Assembly: GCF_022662535.1 (NCBI RefSeq)
Contig: NZ_JAKQYM010000002.1
Span: 1 to 64,000, forward strand
Source: Polaribacter marinus
GTDB taxonomy: Bacteria; Bacteroidota; Bacteroidia; Flavobacteriales; Flavobacteriaceae
DNA: 64,000 nucleotides
Direction of reading: 5' to 3'
Position 1 is the stretch's first letter; each line of letters starts with the position of its first letter. Position numbers and translations under genes: made by a program. The notes below the pieces were generated by a model. It was not told where the DNA came from, made no database searches, and was given only the letters and a program-made list of their open reading frames with translations. Shown piece after piece: positions 8,642-17,139 of the stretch.

Positions 8642-9526
8642 AAATTCAGCTGGCACTTTATCTTTATGTTTAAAACGTTTATGAGACCATAAATAAAGTG
8701 CTGGTTGTTTCTTAATATTTTGCTCTGTTAAATTGATATATTTATCTGTAATATTATAATTATCAAATTCTTTTGGTGTTTCAGTTATTAGCTGAAATTC
8801 TGTTTCGTAATAACCTCTTTTTACTTTTCTAGTTACATAGTTAACAACTGCTAAATCAAACTTTTTAGATAGCATTTCTGCTCCTGTGTGAACAGGTACC
8901 TTTACATTAAAAAAATCTCTCCAATAAAATGTTTTATGAATTTGAGGAGATTGATCACTTAATAAGACATATAAACCTTGTTTTTTTTCGTCAAAATTCT
9001 TTTTCATACCTTTTACTGTATCTGAAGTTTTGTAGCCGTTAATGCCAAATTTTTCTCTTGAATCTCTCACAGCTTTTTCAAAATACTTGTTATTCAGTTT
9101 CGTGTAAGCTCCATATACATCAATATCCAAAACTAAAGGCAAGCTAATAGACCATTCCCAATTTGCTTGATGTGCACCAACTAAAGCAATACTTTTTCCT
9201 TTTTTGGTAAGTTCATTTATCAATTCGGGGTTTTTATACTTGTAGCGTTTTAATATTTGTTTTTCTGAAATAGAAAAAGCTTTTACACTTTCCATAAATA
9301 AATCCATTAGATGTCTAAAAAACTTTTTTGAAAGAGTTTTTAGTTCTTCATCACTTTTATTAGGAAAAGCTAGTTTTAAGTTTTCGAAAACGACTTTTTT
9401 TCTATAGCCAATGATATAATATAAAAGGAAGAAAAAGATATCAGATTTTATATATAAAATTCTCATTGGTAATCTAGAAAATAACCAAATAAAAGGGTAG
9501 GTAAGTGCGAAAATTAAAAACTGCAT
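8636..9526 (-). CDS. Lipid A biosynthesis (lysophospholipid) acyltransferase, LpxL/HtrB family
   Basis: Inner-membrane acyltransferase expected to add a secondary acyl chain to lipid A. The 296-residue product starts MQFLIFALTYPFIWLFS, a membrane anchor. It has the HX4E catalytic motif in GAHQANWEW (His about 119) and the downstream block LLSDQSPQ. An in-frame ATG at 9580 would add 18 residues ahead of the anchor; the ATG at 9526 gives the normal family start and is preferred. The gene is monocistronic as far as can be seen. The C-terminal end overlaps the convergent PLP-enzyme gene by 6 bases. Confidence 0.85.
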   Translation of the reverse strand: MQFLIFALTYPFIWLFSRLPMRILYIKSDIFFFLLYYIIGYRKKVVFENLKLAFPNKSDEELKTLSKKFFRHLMDLFMESVKAFSISEKQILKRYKYKNPELINELTKKGKSIALVGAHQANWEWSISLPLVLDIDVYGAYTKLNNKYFEKAVRDSREKFGINGYKTSDTVKGMKKNFDEKKQGLYVLLSDQSPQIHKTFYWRDFFNVKVPVHTGAEMLSKKFDLAVVNYVTRKVKRGYYETEFQLITETPKEFDNYNITDKYINLTEQNIKKQPALYLWSHKRFKHKDKVPAEFL

Positions 9527-9597
9527 AAAGTTGTTTTTTGAGATACAAATATCGTATATAAATTTAAAATGCAATAGCATTACTAAATTGATTTTGC

Positions 9598-9605
9598 TAT
9601 GTTTG
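9598..9605 (+). promoter_or_regulatory. Putative rhomboid promoter -7 element
   Basis: TATGTTTG matches TAnnTTTG and ends 4 bases before the ATG. Transcription from it would begin at about the A of the start codon, giving a leaderless mRNA. Confidence 0.4.
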
Positions 9606-9609
9606 TTAT

Positions 9610-10266
9610 ATGATAGGAAATATAAATCAAGCAGTTTTACTCATTATAATAGCTAACGTACTGGTTTCTATGAAAGGATTTAATGATTATTCTTTTTTAG
9701 ATAAATATAAATTTCAAGTAGGTAGAGTTTTAGCTGGAGAAAAAATTAGAACATTAACCTCTGGTTTTTTACATGTAGATTGGTTACACCTAGGTTTTAA
9801 TATGTATGCATTATACTTATTTGGAAATATTGTTACTACTATTCTAGGAATCCCAGAATTTTTAATTATTTATTTTGGAAGTTTGTTAGCTGGAAGTTTA
9901 TATTCTTTAAAATATCATAAAGACGAACCATATTATAGTGCCGTTGGTGCTTCTGGTGCTGTTTCTGGAATTATATATTCTTCAATTTTACTATATCCAG
10001 GAATGAATTTGTACTTATTATTTATTCCTATTCCAATTCCGGGATATGTTTTTGGAGTAGGTTATTTGTTATATTCTATTTATGGAATGAAAAAGCAGCT
10101 TGGAAATGTTGGTCATTCAGCACATTTAGGGGGGGCAATAGGAGGATTTGCGATTACTTTATTATTAAATCCTATATTGTTTACAGCCAATAAATTAATG
10201 GTTATTTTATTAGCAATACCTATTATTTTATTATTTCTTTTTGGCGATAAATTAAAAGATTTGTAG
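9610..10266 (+). CDS. Rhomboid family intramembrane serine protease
   Basis: Integral membrane protease that cuts substrates within the bilayer. The 218-residue protein has about six transmembrane helices. The catalytic serine is in GASGAVSG (about residue 117) and the catalytic histidine in GHSAHLGGAIGG (about 171). The conserved HVDWLHLGFNMYALYLFG segment, with the oxyanion HxxxxHxxxN pattern, is near residue 57. A bidirectional terminator follows. Substrates cannot be predicted from the context. Confidence 0.93.
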   Translation: MIGNINQAVLLIIIANVLVSMKGFNDYSFLDKYKFQVGRVLAGEKIRTLTSGFLHVDWLHLGFNMYALYLFGNIVTTILGIPEFLIIYFGSLLAGSLYSLKYHKDEPYYSAVGASGAVSGIIYSSILLYPGMNLYLLFIPIPIPGYVFGVGYLLYSIYGMKKQLGNVGHSAHLGGAIGGFAITLLLNPILFTANKLMVILLAIPIILLFLFGDKLKDL

Positions 10267-10283
10267 AGAAAATAAAACATAAA

Positions 10284-10313
10284 AAAAGACTTTACAATTA
10301 AGTAAAGTCTTTT
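10284..10313. terminator. Bidirectional terminator between rhomboid gene and tRNA-Gly
   Basis: AAAAGACTTTAC pairs with GTAAAGTCTTTT across an AATTA loop. The A and T tracts on either side let it serve the plus-strand rhomboid gene and the minus-strand tRNA. Confidence 0.85.
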
Positions 10314-10314
10314 G

Positions 10315-10387
10315 AGCGAAAGACCGGGTTCGAACCGGCGACATTCAGCTTGGAAGGCTGACGCTCTACCAACTGAGCTACTTTCGC
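10315..10387 (-). tRNA. tRNA-Gly (anticodon TCC)
   Basis: Read on the minus strand, the 73-base RNA starts GCGAAAGTAGCTCAGTTGG. It has a 7-base-pair acceptor (GCGAAAG with CTTTCGC), the anticodon arm TCAGC-CTTCCAA-GCTGA with anticodon TCC, the T loop GGTTCGAACC and a U discriminator base, as is usual for glycine. CCA is not encoded. Confidence 0.97.
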
Positions 10388-10401
10388 GTGGTAAAGAGAT
10401 G

Positions 10402-10431
10402 CAAATATAAAATCATTTTTTACTTCTGCAA
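10402..10431 (-). promoter_or_regulatory. tRNA-Gly promoter, TTG-N19-TATATTTG
   Basis: On the minus strand a TTG (10431-10429), 19 bases and TATATTTG (10409-10402) match the Bacteroidetes primary-sigma promoter exactly. The box ends 14 bases before the tRNA 5' end. Confidence 0.75.
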
Positions 10432-11030
10432 TGTTTTTTGTTTAAAAATTAATAAAAATTTTCATCTTGACGTATGACCTTTAGAAAAAGGAAACCAGAA
10501 ATTTTGGAAGCTTAAATTTTTACAGAATTGTCAATCTATTTAAAAAATTGTTTATCAATGTTTTGATCTTTAAAAGAGACATTCATAATTACATAATTTG
10601 GTTCTACTGTTTTATTAATATTATGTTTTTTAAAATATCAATGACCAAAGATTCTTATTCAATTTTTATCAATAAAAGGTTTTTATCTTCATTTATGAGA
10701 TTTTTTTCACAATAAATAATTTTTGAGGCTTATTTTTAATACTGATAATAAAGGAGCAATTGTTTAAATTTCTTTTTTTTGAAATGTAATTAATCATGCT
10801 TTTACTAAAATGATTTAGTTAATATATTATTTTAAGTAGCATTTATAATAGAATTTAACTCTGTTTGGAAATATAAAAGGAAACTTTTAAGAATAAAATG
10901 ATTTCTATAAAATTTTAAATTTTTAAGAGATGTGAAAAAGATAGAGAACTATGTAATTCTTTTAAAGAACAGTGTTAAGCAGAAAGAGTTCGATTAATTG
11001 TTTATAAAAGCCTGAAAACTAATGTAAAAT
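10432..11030. other. Intergenic region of about 600 bases with no recognised gene
   Basis: Very AT-rich, with many T runs and no reading frame that looks coding. I see no RNA gene or clear repeat. It lies between the tRNA-Gly promoter and the tRNA-Met terminator. Confidence 0.6.
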
Positions 11031-11062
11031 AAAAAATCTCAAACAAATTGTTTGAGATTTTT
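11031..11062 (-). terminator. Terminator of tRNA-Met
   Basis: AAAAATCTCAAACA pairs with TGTTTGAGATTTTT. On the minus strand it directly follows the tRNA-Met 3' end and is followed by a T run. Confidence 0.85.
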
Positions 11063-11064
11063 AG

Positions 11065-11138
11065 TAGCGAGAACGGGATTTGAACCCGTGACCTCAGGGT
11101 TATGAATCCTGCGCTCTAACCAACTGAGCTACCTCGCC
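11065..11138 (-). tRNA. tRNA-Met (anticodon CAT)
   Basis: Read on the minus strand, the 74-base RNA starts GGCGAGGTAGCTCAGTTGG. The anticodon loop is TTCATAA and the T loop GGTTCAAATCC, with an A discriminator. The last pair of the anticodon stem is an A-C mismatch. There are no three G-C pairs in the anticodon stem, so this is not the initiator. An isoleucine tRNA with a lysidine-modified CAT cannot be excluded. Confidence 0.93.
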
Positions 11139-11155
11139 ATTGGTATTTGAGGGTG

Positions 11156-11185
11156 CAAATATAATCGATTTTTATAAATGAGCAA
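11156..11185 (-). promoter_or_regulatory. tRNA-Met promoter, TTG-N19-TATATTTG
   Basis: TTG (11185-11183), 19 bases and TATATTTG (11163-11156) on the minus strand, 17 bases before the tRNA. The boxes and spacer are identical to those of the tRNA-Gly and HU promoters. Confidence 0.75.
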
Positions 11186-11250
11186 GATGTGTTTTTAATT
11201 TTTTTAAAATAGAATTAATACCTATCTTGTCAACTTAAGAAAAAATTAAA

Positions 11251-11634
11251 ATGAGTAAAGTAAAATACACTTTAGAAATACCAGTTCATGCATCTCCAAG
11301 CATGTTGTATCAATATATTTCATCTCCATCTAATTTGCAAGAATGGTTTGCAGATAAAGTAAATTCTAGAGGAAAAATATTTAGCTTTTTTTGGGAGGGA
11401 ACAGAAGAAGAGGCCGAATTAATTGCTAAAAAGTCTGGTGAAAGAATCCGTTTTAAATGGTTAGAGAGTGAAGATGATGAAAGTTATTTTGAAATTTTGA
11501 TTCAAGTAGATGCTTTAACTAAAGATGTTTCTTTAATTATTACTGATTTTGCAGAAGATGAAGATGAAGTAGAAGAGGCAAAACAATTATGGGAAAATCA
11601 AATTGATGAATTAAAACATACAATTGGGGCATAA
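11251..11634 (+). CDS. START-like (SRPBCC) domain protein
   Basis: Small soluble protein of 127 residues with a helix-grip fold of the START/AHSA1 type. The opening VKYTLEIPVHASPSMLYQYI and the WFADKV and WLES segments match this group, and a long amphipathic helix closes the C-terminus (EEAKQLWENQIDELKHTI). Such proteins are common as single genes in Bacteroidetes. The acidic C-terminal half is notable. The fold is supported, but the ligand and role are unknown. It is monocistronic, with its own terminator. Confidence 0.85.
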   Translation: MSKVKYTLEIPVHASPSMLYQYISSPSNLQEWFADKVNSRGKIFSFFWEGTEEEAELIAKKSGERIRFKWLESEDDESYFEILIQVDALTKDVSLIITDFAEDEDEVEEAKQLWENQIDELKHTIGA

Positions 11635-11653
11635 TTAAATGTCAAATAAAATT

Positions 11654-11682
11654 AAAAACTCAGCTAATAGCTGAGTTTTTTT
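11654..11682 (+). terminator. Terminator after the START-like gene
   Basis: ACTCAGCT pairs with AGCTGAGT, preceded by A and followed by a T7 tract. Confidence 0.88.
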
Positions 11683-11707
11683 ATGCTCTTTTTCTTGTAA
11701 AATACCT

Positions 11708-11715
11708 TAATTTTG
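11708..11715 (+). promoter_or_regulatory. Putative -7 element of the aminotransferase gene
   Basis: TAATTTTG matches TAnnTTTG, 23 bases before the ATG at 11739. There is no TTG at the expected distance. Confidence 0.4.
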
Positions 11716-11738
11716 TATTTCTAAAAAATAGATTACGA

Positions 11739-12572
11739 ATGGTTAATTTTAATGGTGAATTGTTATTTGAAGAAAAAGTGAAACTTTCTATAGAGAATAG
11801 AGGATTTAAATATGGAGATTCTATTTTTGAAACGATTAAAGTTGTAAACCAGAAGGTGGTGTTTTGGGAAGATCATTACTTTAGGCTAATGGCTTCTATG
11901 AGAATGTTGCGTATGAAAATTCCAATGAAGTTTACCTTAGAGTTTCTTGAACAAGAAATTTTAAAAACAGTTGCTGTTCAAGATCAATCTTCTTCTTTTA
12001 GAGTTCGATTAAATGTTTTTAGAAAAGATGGAGGCCTTTACACTCCTTTAACCAATGAAATTAATTATTTAATAGATGTAAAAGCTAATACCTATCAAAT
12101 CAAAAAAAACTATAAGATTGATGTTTTTAAAGATTTTTATAATTATTCTGGGTTATTATCTACGATAAAAACCAATAACAGAATGCTTAATACTTTAGCT
12201 AGTATTTATGCTAAAGAAAATAATTTAGATAATTGTATTTTAATTAATGAAAATAAAGGTGTTGTAGAAGTTACTAACGGAAATATATTTATAGTAAAAA
12301 ATACTGTTGTTAAAACACCAGCTTTAACGGAAGGTTGTATTAAAGGTGTTGTGAGGAACAAAGTAATAGAAATTCTTCAAAAAAATCAAGATTATACTTT
12401 AGAAGAAACTTCAATTTCTCCGTTTGAAATTCAAAAAGCAGACGAAGTTTTTATAACAAATGCAATTATAGGGATTCAACCTGTTAGTAATTACAAAAAG
12501 AAAGTTTTTACAACAAAACTCTCTGAGAGAATAAGCAGTAATTTAAAAATATTAGAAGTAACTACGGCCTAA
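11739..12572 (+). CDS. Class IV aminotransferase (BCAT / aminodeoxychorismate lyase-like)
   Basis: Fold-type IV PLP enzyme of 277 residues. The N-terminal RGFKYGDSIFETIKV, the likely PLP lysine in STIKTNNR near 144, and the EVTNGNIFIV cofactor segment near 177 are diagnostic, followed by TPALTEGCIKGVVR. The family holds branched-chain aminotransferases, D-amino acid transaminases and 4-amino-4-deoxychorismate lyase (PabC). The short length and single-gene setting fit a PabC-like enzyme but do not prove it. The stop overlaps that of the convergent yqgE-type gene by 4 bases. Confidence 0.85.
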   Translation: MVNFNGELLFEEKVKLSIENRGFKYGDSIFETIKVVNQKVVFWEDHYFRLMASMRMLRMKIPMKFTLEFLEQEILKTVAVQDQSSSFRVRLNVFRKDGGLYTPLTNEINYLIDVKANTYQIKKNYKIDVFKDFYNYSGLLSTIKTNNRMLNTLASIYAKENNLDNCILINENKGVVEVTNGNIFIVKNTVVKTPALTEGCIKGVVRNKVIEILQKNQDYTLEETSISPFEIQKADEVFITNAIIGIQPVSNYKKKVFTTKLSERISSNLKILEVTTA

Positions 12573-13126
12573 TTTAAGTTGATGTCACTTGGCGCATTTG
12601 CCCAAAGTTTATAATTACCTCCTTTTTGTAGTAATTTATTTCTCCAAAGGGGTTCATTATCACTAGAAAAAATGTTTTTAAAATCATTTTCGGACACAAA
12701 CCAAGAGTTTTCTTTTAGTTCGTTTGTAAGTTGATCTTTCCCCCAACCCGAATAACCAAGAAAAAATCGGATATCATTTTCTTCTAGTAAATTATTATTT
12801 AATAAATGTTTTAAAGAATCAAAATTTCCTCCCCAAAAAATACCTTTATCAACTTCAATACTTTCTGGAAGTAAATTAGGAATTCTATGAATAAAGTATA
12901 AATTATCCTGTTCTACAGGACCTCCTTGATAAATTTTAAAATCACAATTTATATCAGGTAATAAATCGTTAATAGTATAATTTAAAGGTCTATTAAGAAT
13001 AAAACCAACAGAATTATTATCTGTATATTCTGTAATTAAAATGATTGCTCTATTAAAAGAATTATCATTTAAAATAGAAGGTTCAGCAATTAATAATCTA
13101 CCTTTTCTAGGTTTTAAGTGGCTCAT
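12569..13126 (-). CDS. YqgE/AlgH family protein
   Basis: The 185-residue protein belongs to the DUF179/AlgH family of uncertain biochemical function. The conserved opening KGRLLIAEPSI, the GFILNRPL segment near 41, the QGGPVE motif near 66 and the GYSGWGKDQL block near 123 are all present at the usual spacing. The gene lies downstream of HU but beyond a terminator, so it is probably transcribed separately. It overlaps the convergent aminotransferase by 4 bases. Confidence 0.92.
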   Translation of the reverse strand: MSHLKPRKGRLLIAEPSILNDNSFNRAIILITEYTDNNSVGFILNRPLNYTINDLLPDINCDFKIYQGGPVEQDNLYFIHRIPNLLPESIEVDKGIFWGGNFDSLKHLLNNNLLEENDIRFFLGYSGWGKDQLTNELKENSWFVSENDFKNIFSSDNEPLWRNKLLQKGGNYKLWANAPSDINLN

Positions 13127-13151
13127 AAGTAAATATATGTAAAATATAAGA

Positions 13152-13181
13152 ATAAAAAAAACTCCCTTAAAAAGAGAGTTT
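13152..13181 (-). terminator. Terminator of the HU gene
   Basis: On the minus strand, AACTCTCT-type arms with one mismatch (AAACTCCCT against AGAGAGTTT, loop TAAAA) are followed by a T7 run. Confidence 0.75.
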
Positions 13182-13205
13182 CTTTATAACTGAACTGTAA
13201 AGTTT

Positions 13206-13478
13206 TTAGTTTACAGCGTCGCTTAATCCAGCTCCAGCTTTAAATTTTGCTACATTTTTAGCAGCAATTTGGATAGTTTTACCAGTTTGTGGGTTTCTTC
13301 CACTTCTTGCAGCTCTGTTAGAAACAGAAAAAGTTCCAAAACCAACTAATGCAACTTTATCTCCACCTTTTAAAGCAGCAGTTACATTGTCTGTAAAAGA
13401 TTCTAATGCAGCTTTAGCAGCTACTTTTGAAATTCCTGCATCAGCAGCCATTGCATCGATTAAATCTGACTTGTTCAT
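13206..13478 (-). CDS. HU family DNA-binding protein
   Basis: Histone-like nucleoid protein of 90 residues. It starts [18 protein letters not shown] and carries the DNA-binding arm signature [20 protein letters not shown] at residues 46-65. The length and composition are those of HU homodimers; the IHF subunit types differ. It has a perfect TTG-N19-TATATTTG promoter and its own terminator, consistent with strong constitutive expression as a single gene. Confidence 0.97.
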   Translation of the reverse strand: MNKSDLIDAMAADAGISKVAAKAALESFTDNVTAALKGGDKVALVGFGTFSVSNRAARSGRNPQTGKTIQIAAKNVAKFKAGAGLSDAVN

Positions 13479-13530
13479 AATAAATAGATTTTTAAATTAA
13501 TTGAATATTATTTTGTGCTTAAAAGCTTAA

Positions 13531-13560
13531 CAAATATAGACGGATTAAGGGTTTACGCAA
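13531..13560 (-). promoter_or_regulatory. HU gene promoter, TTG-N19-TATATTTG
   Basis: TTG (13560-13558), 19 bases and TATATTTG (13538-13531) on the minus strand, 52 bases before the HU ATG. Confidence 0.75.
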
Positions 13561-13665
13561 ATATGAAGGCGAAAAAAGTGCCTTTTTGTTAATAAAAGTA
13601 TGCAAATTGTTAATAAAGATGCTTTGTAAAACACAAAATCGATAGAAAGCTTACTAATAAAGGGG

Positions 13666-14610
13666 TTACATCATTTTGGCTTCTGAAGAAAAAGTAAAGC
13701 CATTTAGCAAGCTTTTTGCATCCATTTTTTTCTTACCCGAAAGTTTGATTTCATTAATAATAATGAATCCTTTTACTACAGCTACTTTTAGCTCTTTTTT
13801 TGAAGCAATTATTTTACCAATTTCAAAATTATGATTTTCTTCTTCTTTAGAAATACCATAAATTTTAGCAGAGATTTCTTCTTTGTCATTAAATATAACA
13901 GTCCATGCTGTTGGAAACGGATTTAAACCACGAATTTTATTATATATATTGTCTAAGGTATCTGTCCAATCAATTTTTGTATTATCAGAATTTAGTTTTG
14001 GAGCCGATTTTTCTTCTAATTCTGGTTGTTTTTTAGTTATAACATTACCATTAGCAATTAAGTCTACAGTTTTACCAACCAAATCTGCTCCTAAAAACAT
14101 TAGTTTATCATGTAAAGAACCAACGGTTTCTTTTGTTGAAATAGTAATTTCCTCTTGCAAGATAATTTCTCCGGTGTCAATTTTATCATCAATAAAAAAA
14201 GTGGTAACACCTGTTTTTGTTTCTCCATTAATTATAGACCAATGTATTGGTGCTGCTCCTCTATATGCTGGTAAGAGAGACGCGTGTAAATTAAATGTTC
14301 CGTATTGGGGCATTTTCCAAACAACTTTAGGTAACATTCTAAAAGCAACAACAATTTGTAAATTGGCTTTTAAACTTTCTAAATCATCTATAAAATCTTG
14401 ATTTTTTAAATTTTTAGGTTGAAGAATTTTTAGGTTTTGAGGTAAAGCATACTTTTTAACTGCAGATTGATTTAGTTTTCTTCCTCTTCCAGCTGGTTTG
14501 TCTGGGGCAGTAATTACCCCAACTACATTGTATTTGTTTTCTACCAAATGTTGTAAAATAGTAACTGCAAAATCTGGAGTTCCCATAAAAACGATACGTA
14601 AATCTTTCAT
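13666..14610 (-). CDS. fmt: Methionyl-tRNA formyltransferase
   Basis: Formylates initiator Met-tRNA using 10-formyl-tetrahydrofolate. The 314-residue protein starts with MGTPDFAV (residues 9-16), followed by the folate-loop region KPAGRGRKL, the catalytic block NLHASLLPAYRGAAPIHW near 109 and DTGEIILQEE, which supplies the catalytic aspartate. The C-terminal OB-fold domain is complete. It starts 2 bases after the recQ stop and so is the last gene of the ATPase-recQ-fmt operon. Confidence 0.97.
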   Translation of the reverse strand: MKDLRIVFMGTPDFAVTILQHLVENKYNVVGVITAPDKPAGRGRKLNQSAVKKYALPQNLKILQPKNLKNQDFIDDLESLKANLQIVVAFRMLPKVVWKMPQYGTFNLHASLLPAYRGAAPIHWSIINGETKTGVTTFFIDDKIDTGEIILQEEITISTKETVGSLHDKLMFLGADLVGKTVDLIANGNVITKKQPELEEKSAPKLNSDNTKIDWTDTLDNIYNKIRGLNPFPTAWTVIFNDKEEISAKIYGISKEEENHNFEIGKIIASKKELKVAVVKGFIIINEIKLSGKKKMDAKSLLNGFTFSSEAKMM

Positions 14611-14612
14611 AT

Positions 14613-16505
14613 TTATTTGTTTAGTAGAAATTTATTCTGGTTGTTGATTTGTAACTTATCTTCTGATAATAATTGTCGCAAATGTATTAAAATGCCTTGT
14701 TCATCTGTATTTAAAAAATAACTTATTTCTTGTGATGTCATTTTTTTGTCGTTTTTTAGTAAATCTAAAATTTCTTGAGAAAGATCTTTTTTTGTTTTTC
14801 TTTTTTCTGATAAACAAACATCACAAATACCACACTTTATATTTGAGTGTTCGTCAAAATATTCTAAAAGTTGAATACTTCTACAAACTTTATTGTTTTT
14901 TATAAATGTTATAAAATCTGAAGCTTTTTTGTTTTTTTGTGATATGAATTGTTTTATCTCTTTTAAAAAACGGTTTATTGTTCTGTCATCTTCTCTTGGA
15001 ACTAAAAAAGTAATTTCTGCATCAGAATTTACTGGTTTATACTCTACCAGATTTGCTTTTTCTAATTGTTTTAAATTATGGACAACTTGCTTAGAAGTAA
15101 TACCAGATTTTTTAGCTATTATAAATTCGTTTATTTTTGTTTCTTGTTCAAAAAGACCTCCATAAGTTCTTAAAATAGTGTTGACGAATTTTTTTAATGA
15201 ATCATTTTTATGAATGTAATTTAGTACACTCTTATGATTTGCAATGAATTGTAAACTAGATTTTTGGTTGTAATTATTGCTTATTTCAAAAACTCCATTA
15301 TTAGCTAAAATTTTAAGGGTAGCATCTACTTTAAATGTAGAGAAATTGTACTTTTTACTAAAATCTAACAAATTAAAATTGAAAGATTCTTCGAGAATTT
15401 CTCCATTAGCGATATGAAAATGCTGGTATAATTTTTTATGTATTTCTTTAATTTCAGGAATATTTGGTAAAGATTTTTTTATTTGCTCTTTAAAAAGAAA
15501 AACATCATTTTCATTTTGTAATAAAACGGCAAATGATTTTTTACCATTTCTGCCTGCTCTACCTGTTTCTTGTATGTAGTTTTCTATGCTAGAAGGTAAA
15601 TTATAGTGTATTACCAATCCTACATTTGGTTTGTCTATTCCCATTCCAAAAGCATTTGTTGCTACAATAATTGGTGTTTCTTCAATCATCCAATTTGTAA
15701 AAGATCTTTGCTTTTCTATGGGTGATAATCCTCCATGGTAAAAACTACTTTTAAAATGGTTAGCATTTAAATAATTTGAAATTTCTTCTGTTTTTTTTCT
15801 TGAATTAACGTAGACTATTGCAGGAGATTTCGTTTTAGTAAAAATTTGTTGTAATCGAAGTAATTTATCTTCAACTGTAAAAATTTGATAAGCTAAATTT
15901 TTTCGAAAAAAAGATTTTTTACAAATTATAGGATTGCTTAACTCTAAATTATTAGCAATATCTTCTAATACTTTTTTATTTGCTGTAGCTGTTAAAGCAA
16001 TAAAATTTACCTCTGGTTTTAAACTTCTAAGAATTTTTATATTTCTGTAGGAGGGTCTAAAATCATGTCCCCATTCAGAAATACAATGAGCTTCATCAAT
16101 TGCAATTAAATTAATGTTTAATTGCTTAATTTTTTGTTGAATAAAATTTGACTGTAATCTTTCTGGAGAAATATATAGAAATTTATAATTACCGAATTTT
16201 ATATTATCAAAAAGGGTAATTATTTCTTCTTGTTTTTTGTTAGAAGGAATTAAAGTTGCTTTAATGTTCAGCTTTTTTAAGTTCTCTACTTGATCTTGCA
16301 TGAGTGCTATTAATGGAGAAATTACCAAACAAGTACCTTCTTGCACTAATGCAGGAACTTGAAAACAAATAGATTTTCCACCACCTGTAGGAAGTAAAGT
16401 TATAATATCCTTTTTGTTTAAAACGGAGTTAATAATTTCTTCTTGAGGTTTTCTAAAAGTAGAAAATCCCCAATATTTTAATAATATTTCTTTTGCAGAA
16501 ATCAT
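14613..16505 (-). CDS. recQ: RecQ family ATP-dependent DNA helicase
   Basis: 3'-5' superfamily 2 helicase of DNA repair. The 630-residue protein has the motif I loop LPTGGGKSICFQ near 38, the DEAH box AIDEAHCISEWGHDFRPSY near 135, motif VI QETGRAGRNG near 318, and the RecQ-C-terminal zinc cysteines (CRSIQLLEYF ... KCGICDVC) near 540. It ends in a short winged-helix-like segment and has no obvious HRDC domain. The ATG at 16505 forms an ATGA overlap with the upstream ATPase stop, so it is preferred over an ATG three codons earlier. Confidence 0.93.
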   Translation of the reverse strand: MISAKEILLKYWGFSTFRKPQEEIINSVLNKKDIITLLPTGGGKSICFQVPALVQEGTCLVISPLIALMQDQVENLKKLNIKATLIPSNKKQEEIITLFDNIKFGNYKFLYISPERLQSNFIQQKIKQLNINLIAIDEAHCISEWGHDFRPSYRNIKILRSLKPEVNFIALTATANKKVLEDIANNLELSNPIICKKSFFRKNLAYQIFTVEDKLLRLQQIFTKTKSPAIVYVNSRKKTEEISNYLNANHFKSSFYHGGLSPIEKQRSFTNWMIEETPIIVATNAFGMGIDKPNVGLVIHYNLPSSIENYIQETGRAGRNGKKSFAVLLQNENDVFLFKEQIKKSLPNIPEIKEIHKKLYQHFHIANGEILEESFNFNLLDFSKKYNFSTFKVDATLKILANNGVFEISNNYNQKSSLQFIANHKSVLNYIHKNDSLKKFVNTILRTYGGLFEQETKINEFIIAKKSGITSKQVVHNLKQLEKANLVEYKPVNSDAEITFLVPREDDRTINRFLKEIKQFISQKNKKASDFITFIKNNKVCRSIQLLEYFDEHSNIKCGICDVCLSEKRKTKKDLSQEILDLLKNDKKMTSQEISYFLNTDEQGILIHLRQLLSEDKLQINNQNKFLLNK

Positions 16506-17044
16506 AAACCGCATGCAAGCGAATTAATGATAAAATCGGTACGTTCTTTAATAGAGCCGAAAGGAACATTAATAATATTGTAGCCTACTTCTTGGTACGC
16601 ATTGATTAAAAAATCATCAATAATGATTGATTCTTCGAAAGTTTCGTAACGTTCGTTATCGGTTGTATGTATTTCTTCCCAAGGAGAGAAATGAAAGATT
16701 TTATCATACTTGTATTTTAAACTTTTTTCTAAAAAGTAAGAAGGGAAATCTGTTTTGAAATAGTTCATATAAGCATGAATATCAGGGATTCCTCTATCAA
16801 AAAAAACAAGGTTTTCTTTGCTTTTGTGGGCAGAAAGATACTGTTCTTCTCTTCCTTCTAAAAGCATTTTACTAAACAATAAAGGTTCTGTTAAAAACAA
16901 TTGATCTATTCCTTGTTTTTGAGCTTTGAGAGTAACTTCTCTAGAAATTTCTTCAAAACAATAAAACCCTCTTTTTTTTACTTCGTTAAGTACTGTAGTT
17001 TTTCCTGTTCCAGGGCCACCAATTAAAACAATTTTCTGCTGCAT
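16502..17044 (-). CDS. AAA-type ATPase / nucleotide kinase-like P-loop protein
   Basis: P-loop NTPase of 180 residues with a Walker A GGPGTGKTT near residue 9 and FFDRGIPD near 83 as the probable Walker B and sensor region. It resembles the AAA_28 group, often annotated as ATPases or putative NMN/nucleoside kinases. The start at 17044 (MQQKIVLIGG) is preferred over 17062 because a -7 element lies just upstream of it and P-loop proteins of this kind start close to the first strand. It is first in an operon with recQ and fmt. The substrate is unknown. Confidence 0.82.
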   Translation of the reverse strand: MQQKIVLIGGPGTGKTTVLNEVKKRGFYCFEEISREVTLKAQKQGIDQLFLTEPLLFSKMLLEGREEQYLSAHKSKENLVFFDRGIPDIHAYMNYFKTDFPSYFLEKSLKYKYDKIFHFSPWEEIHTTDNERYETFEESIIIDDFLINAYQEVGYNIINVPFGSIKERTDFIINSLACGL

Positions 17045-17048
17045 GTTA

Positions 17049-17056
17049 CAAAAATA
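17049..17056 (-). promoter_or_regulatory. Putative -7 element of the ATPase-recQ-fmt operon
   Basis: The minus strand reads TATTTTTG, ending 4 bases before the ATG at 17044. This geometry predicts a leaderless mRNA. Confidence 0.4.
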
Positions 17057-17088
17057 AATCATTCGCTTTATAAAACTAATTTTTAATG

Positions 17089-17096
17089 TAATTTTG
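17089..17096 (+). promoter_or_regulatory. Putative -7 element of the DUF493-SurA operon
   Basis: TAATTTTG matches TAnnTTTG, 43 bases before the ATG at 17140. TTT rather than TTG lies at the 19-base spacing. Confidence 0.4.
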
Positions 17097-17139
17097 TGGT
17101 TTGCTATTTGTAAAATAGTTTGTAATACTAGATGAAATT

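Noticed and set aside
10432..11030. Possible small RNA or gene in the tRNA-Gly to tRNA-Met gap
   Set aside because: Only AT-rich sequence; no promoter pair, hairpin or coding frame strong enough to call.
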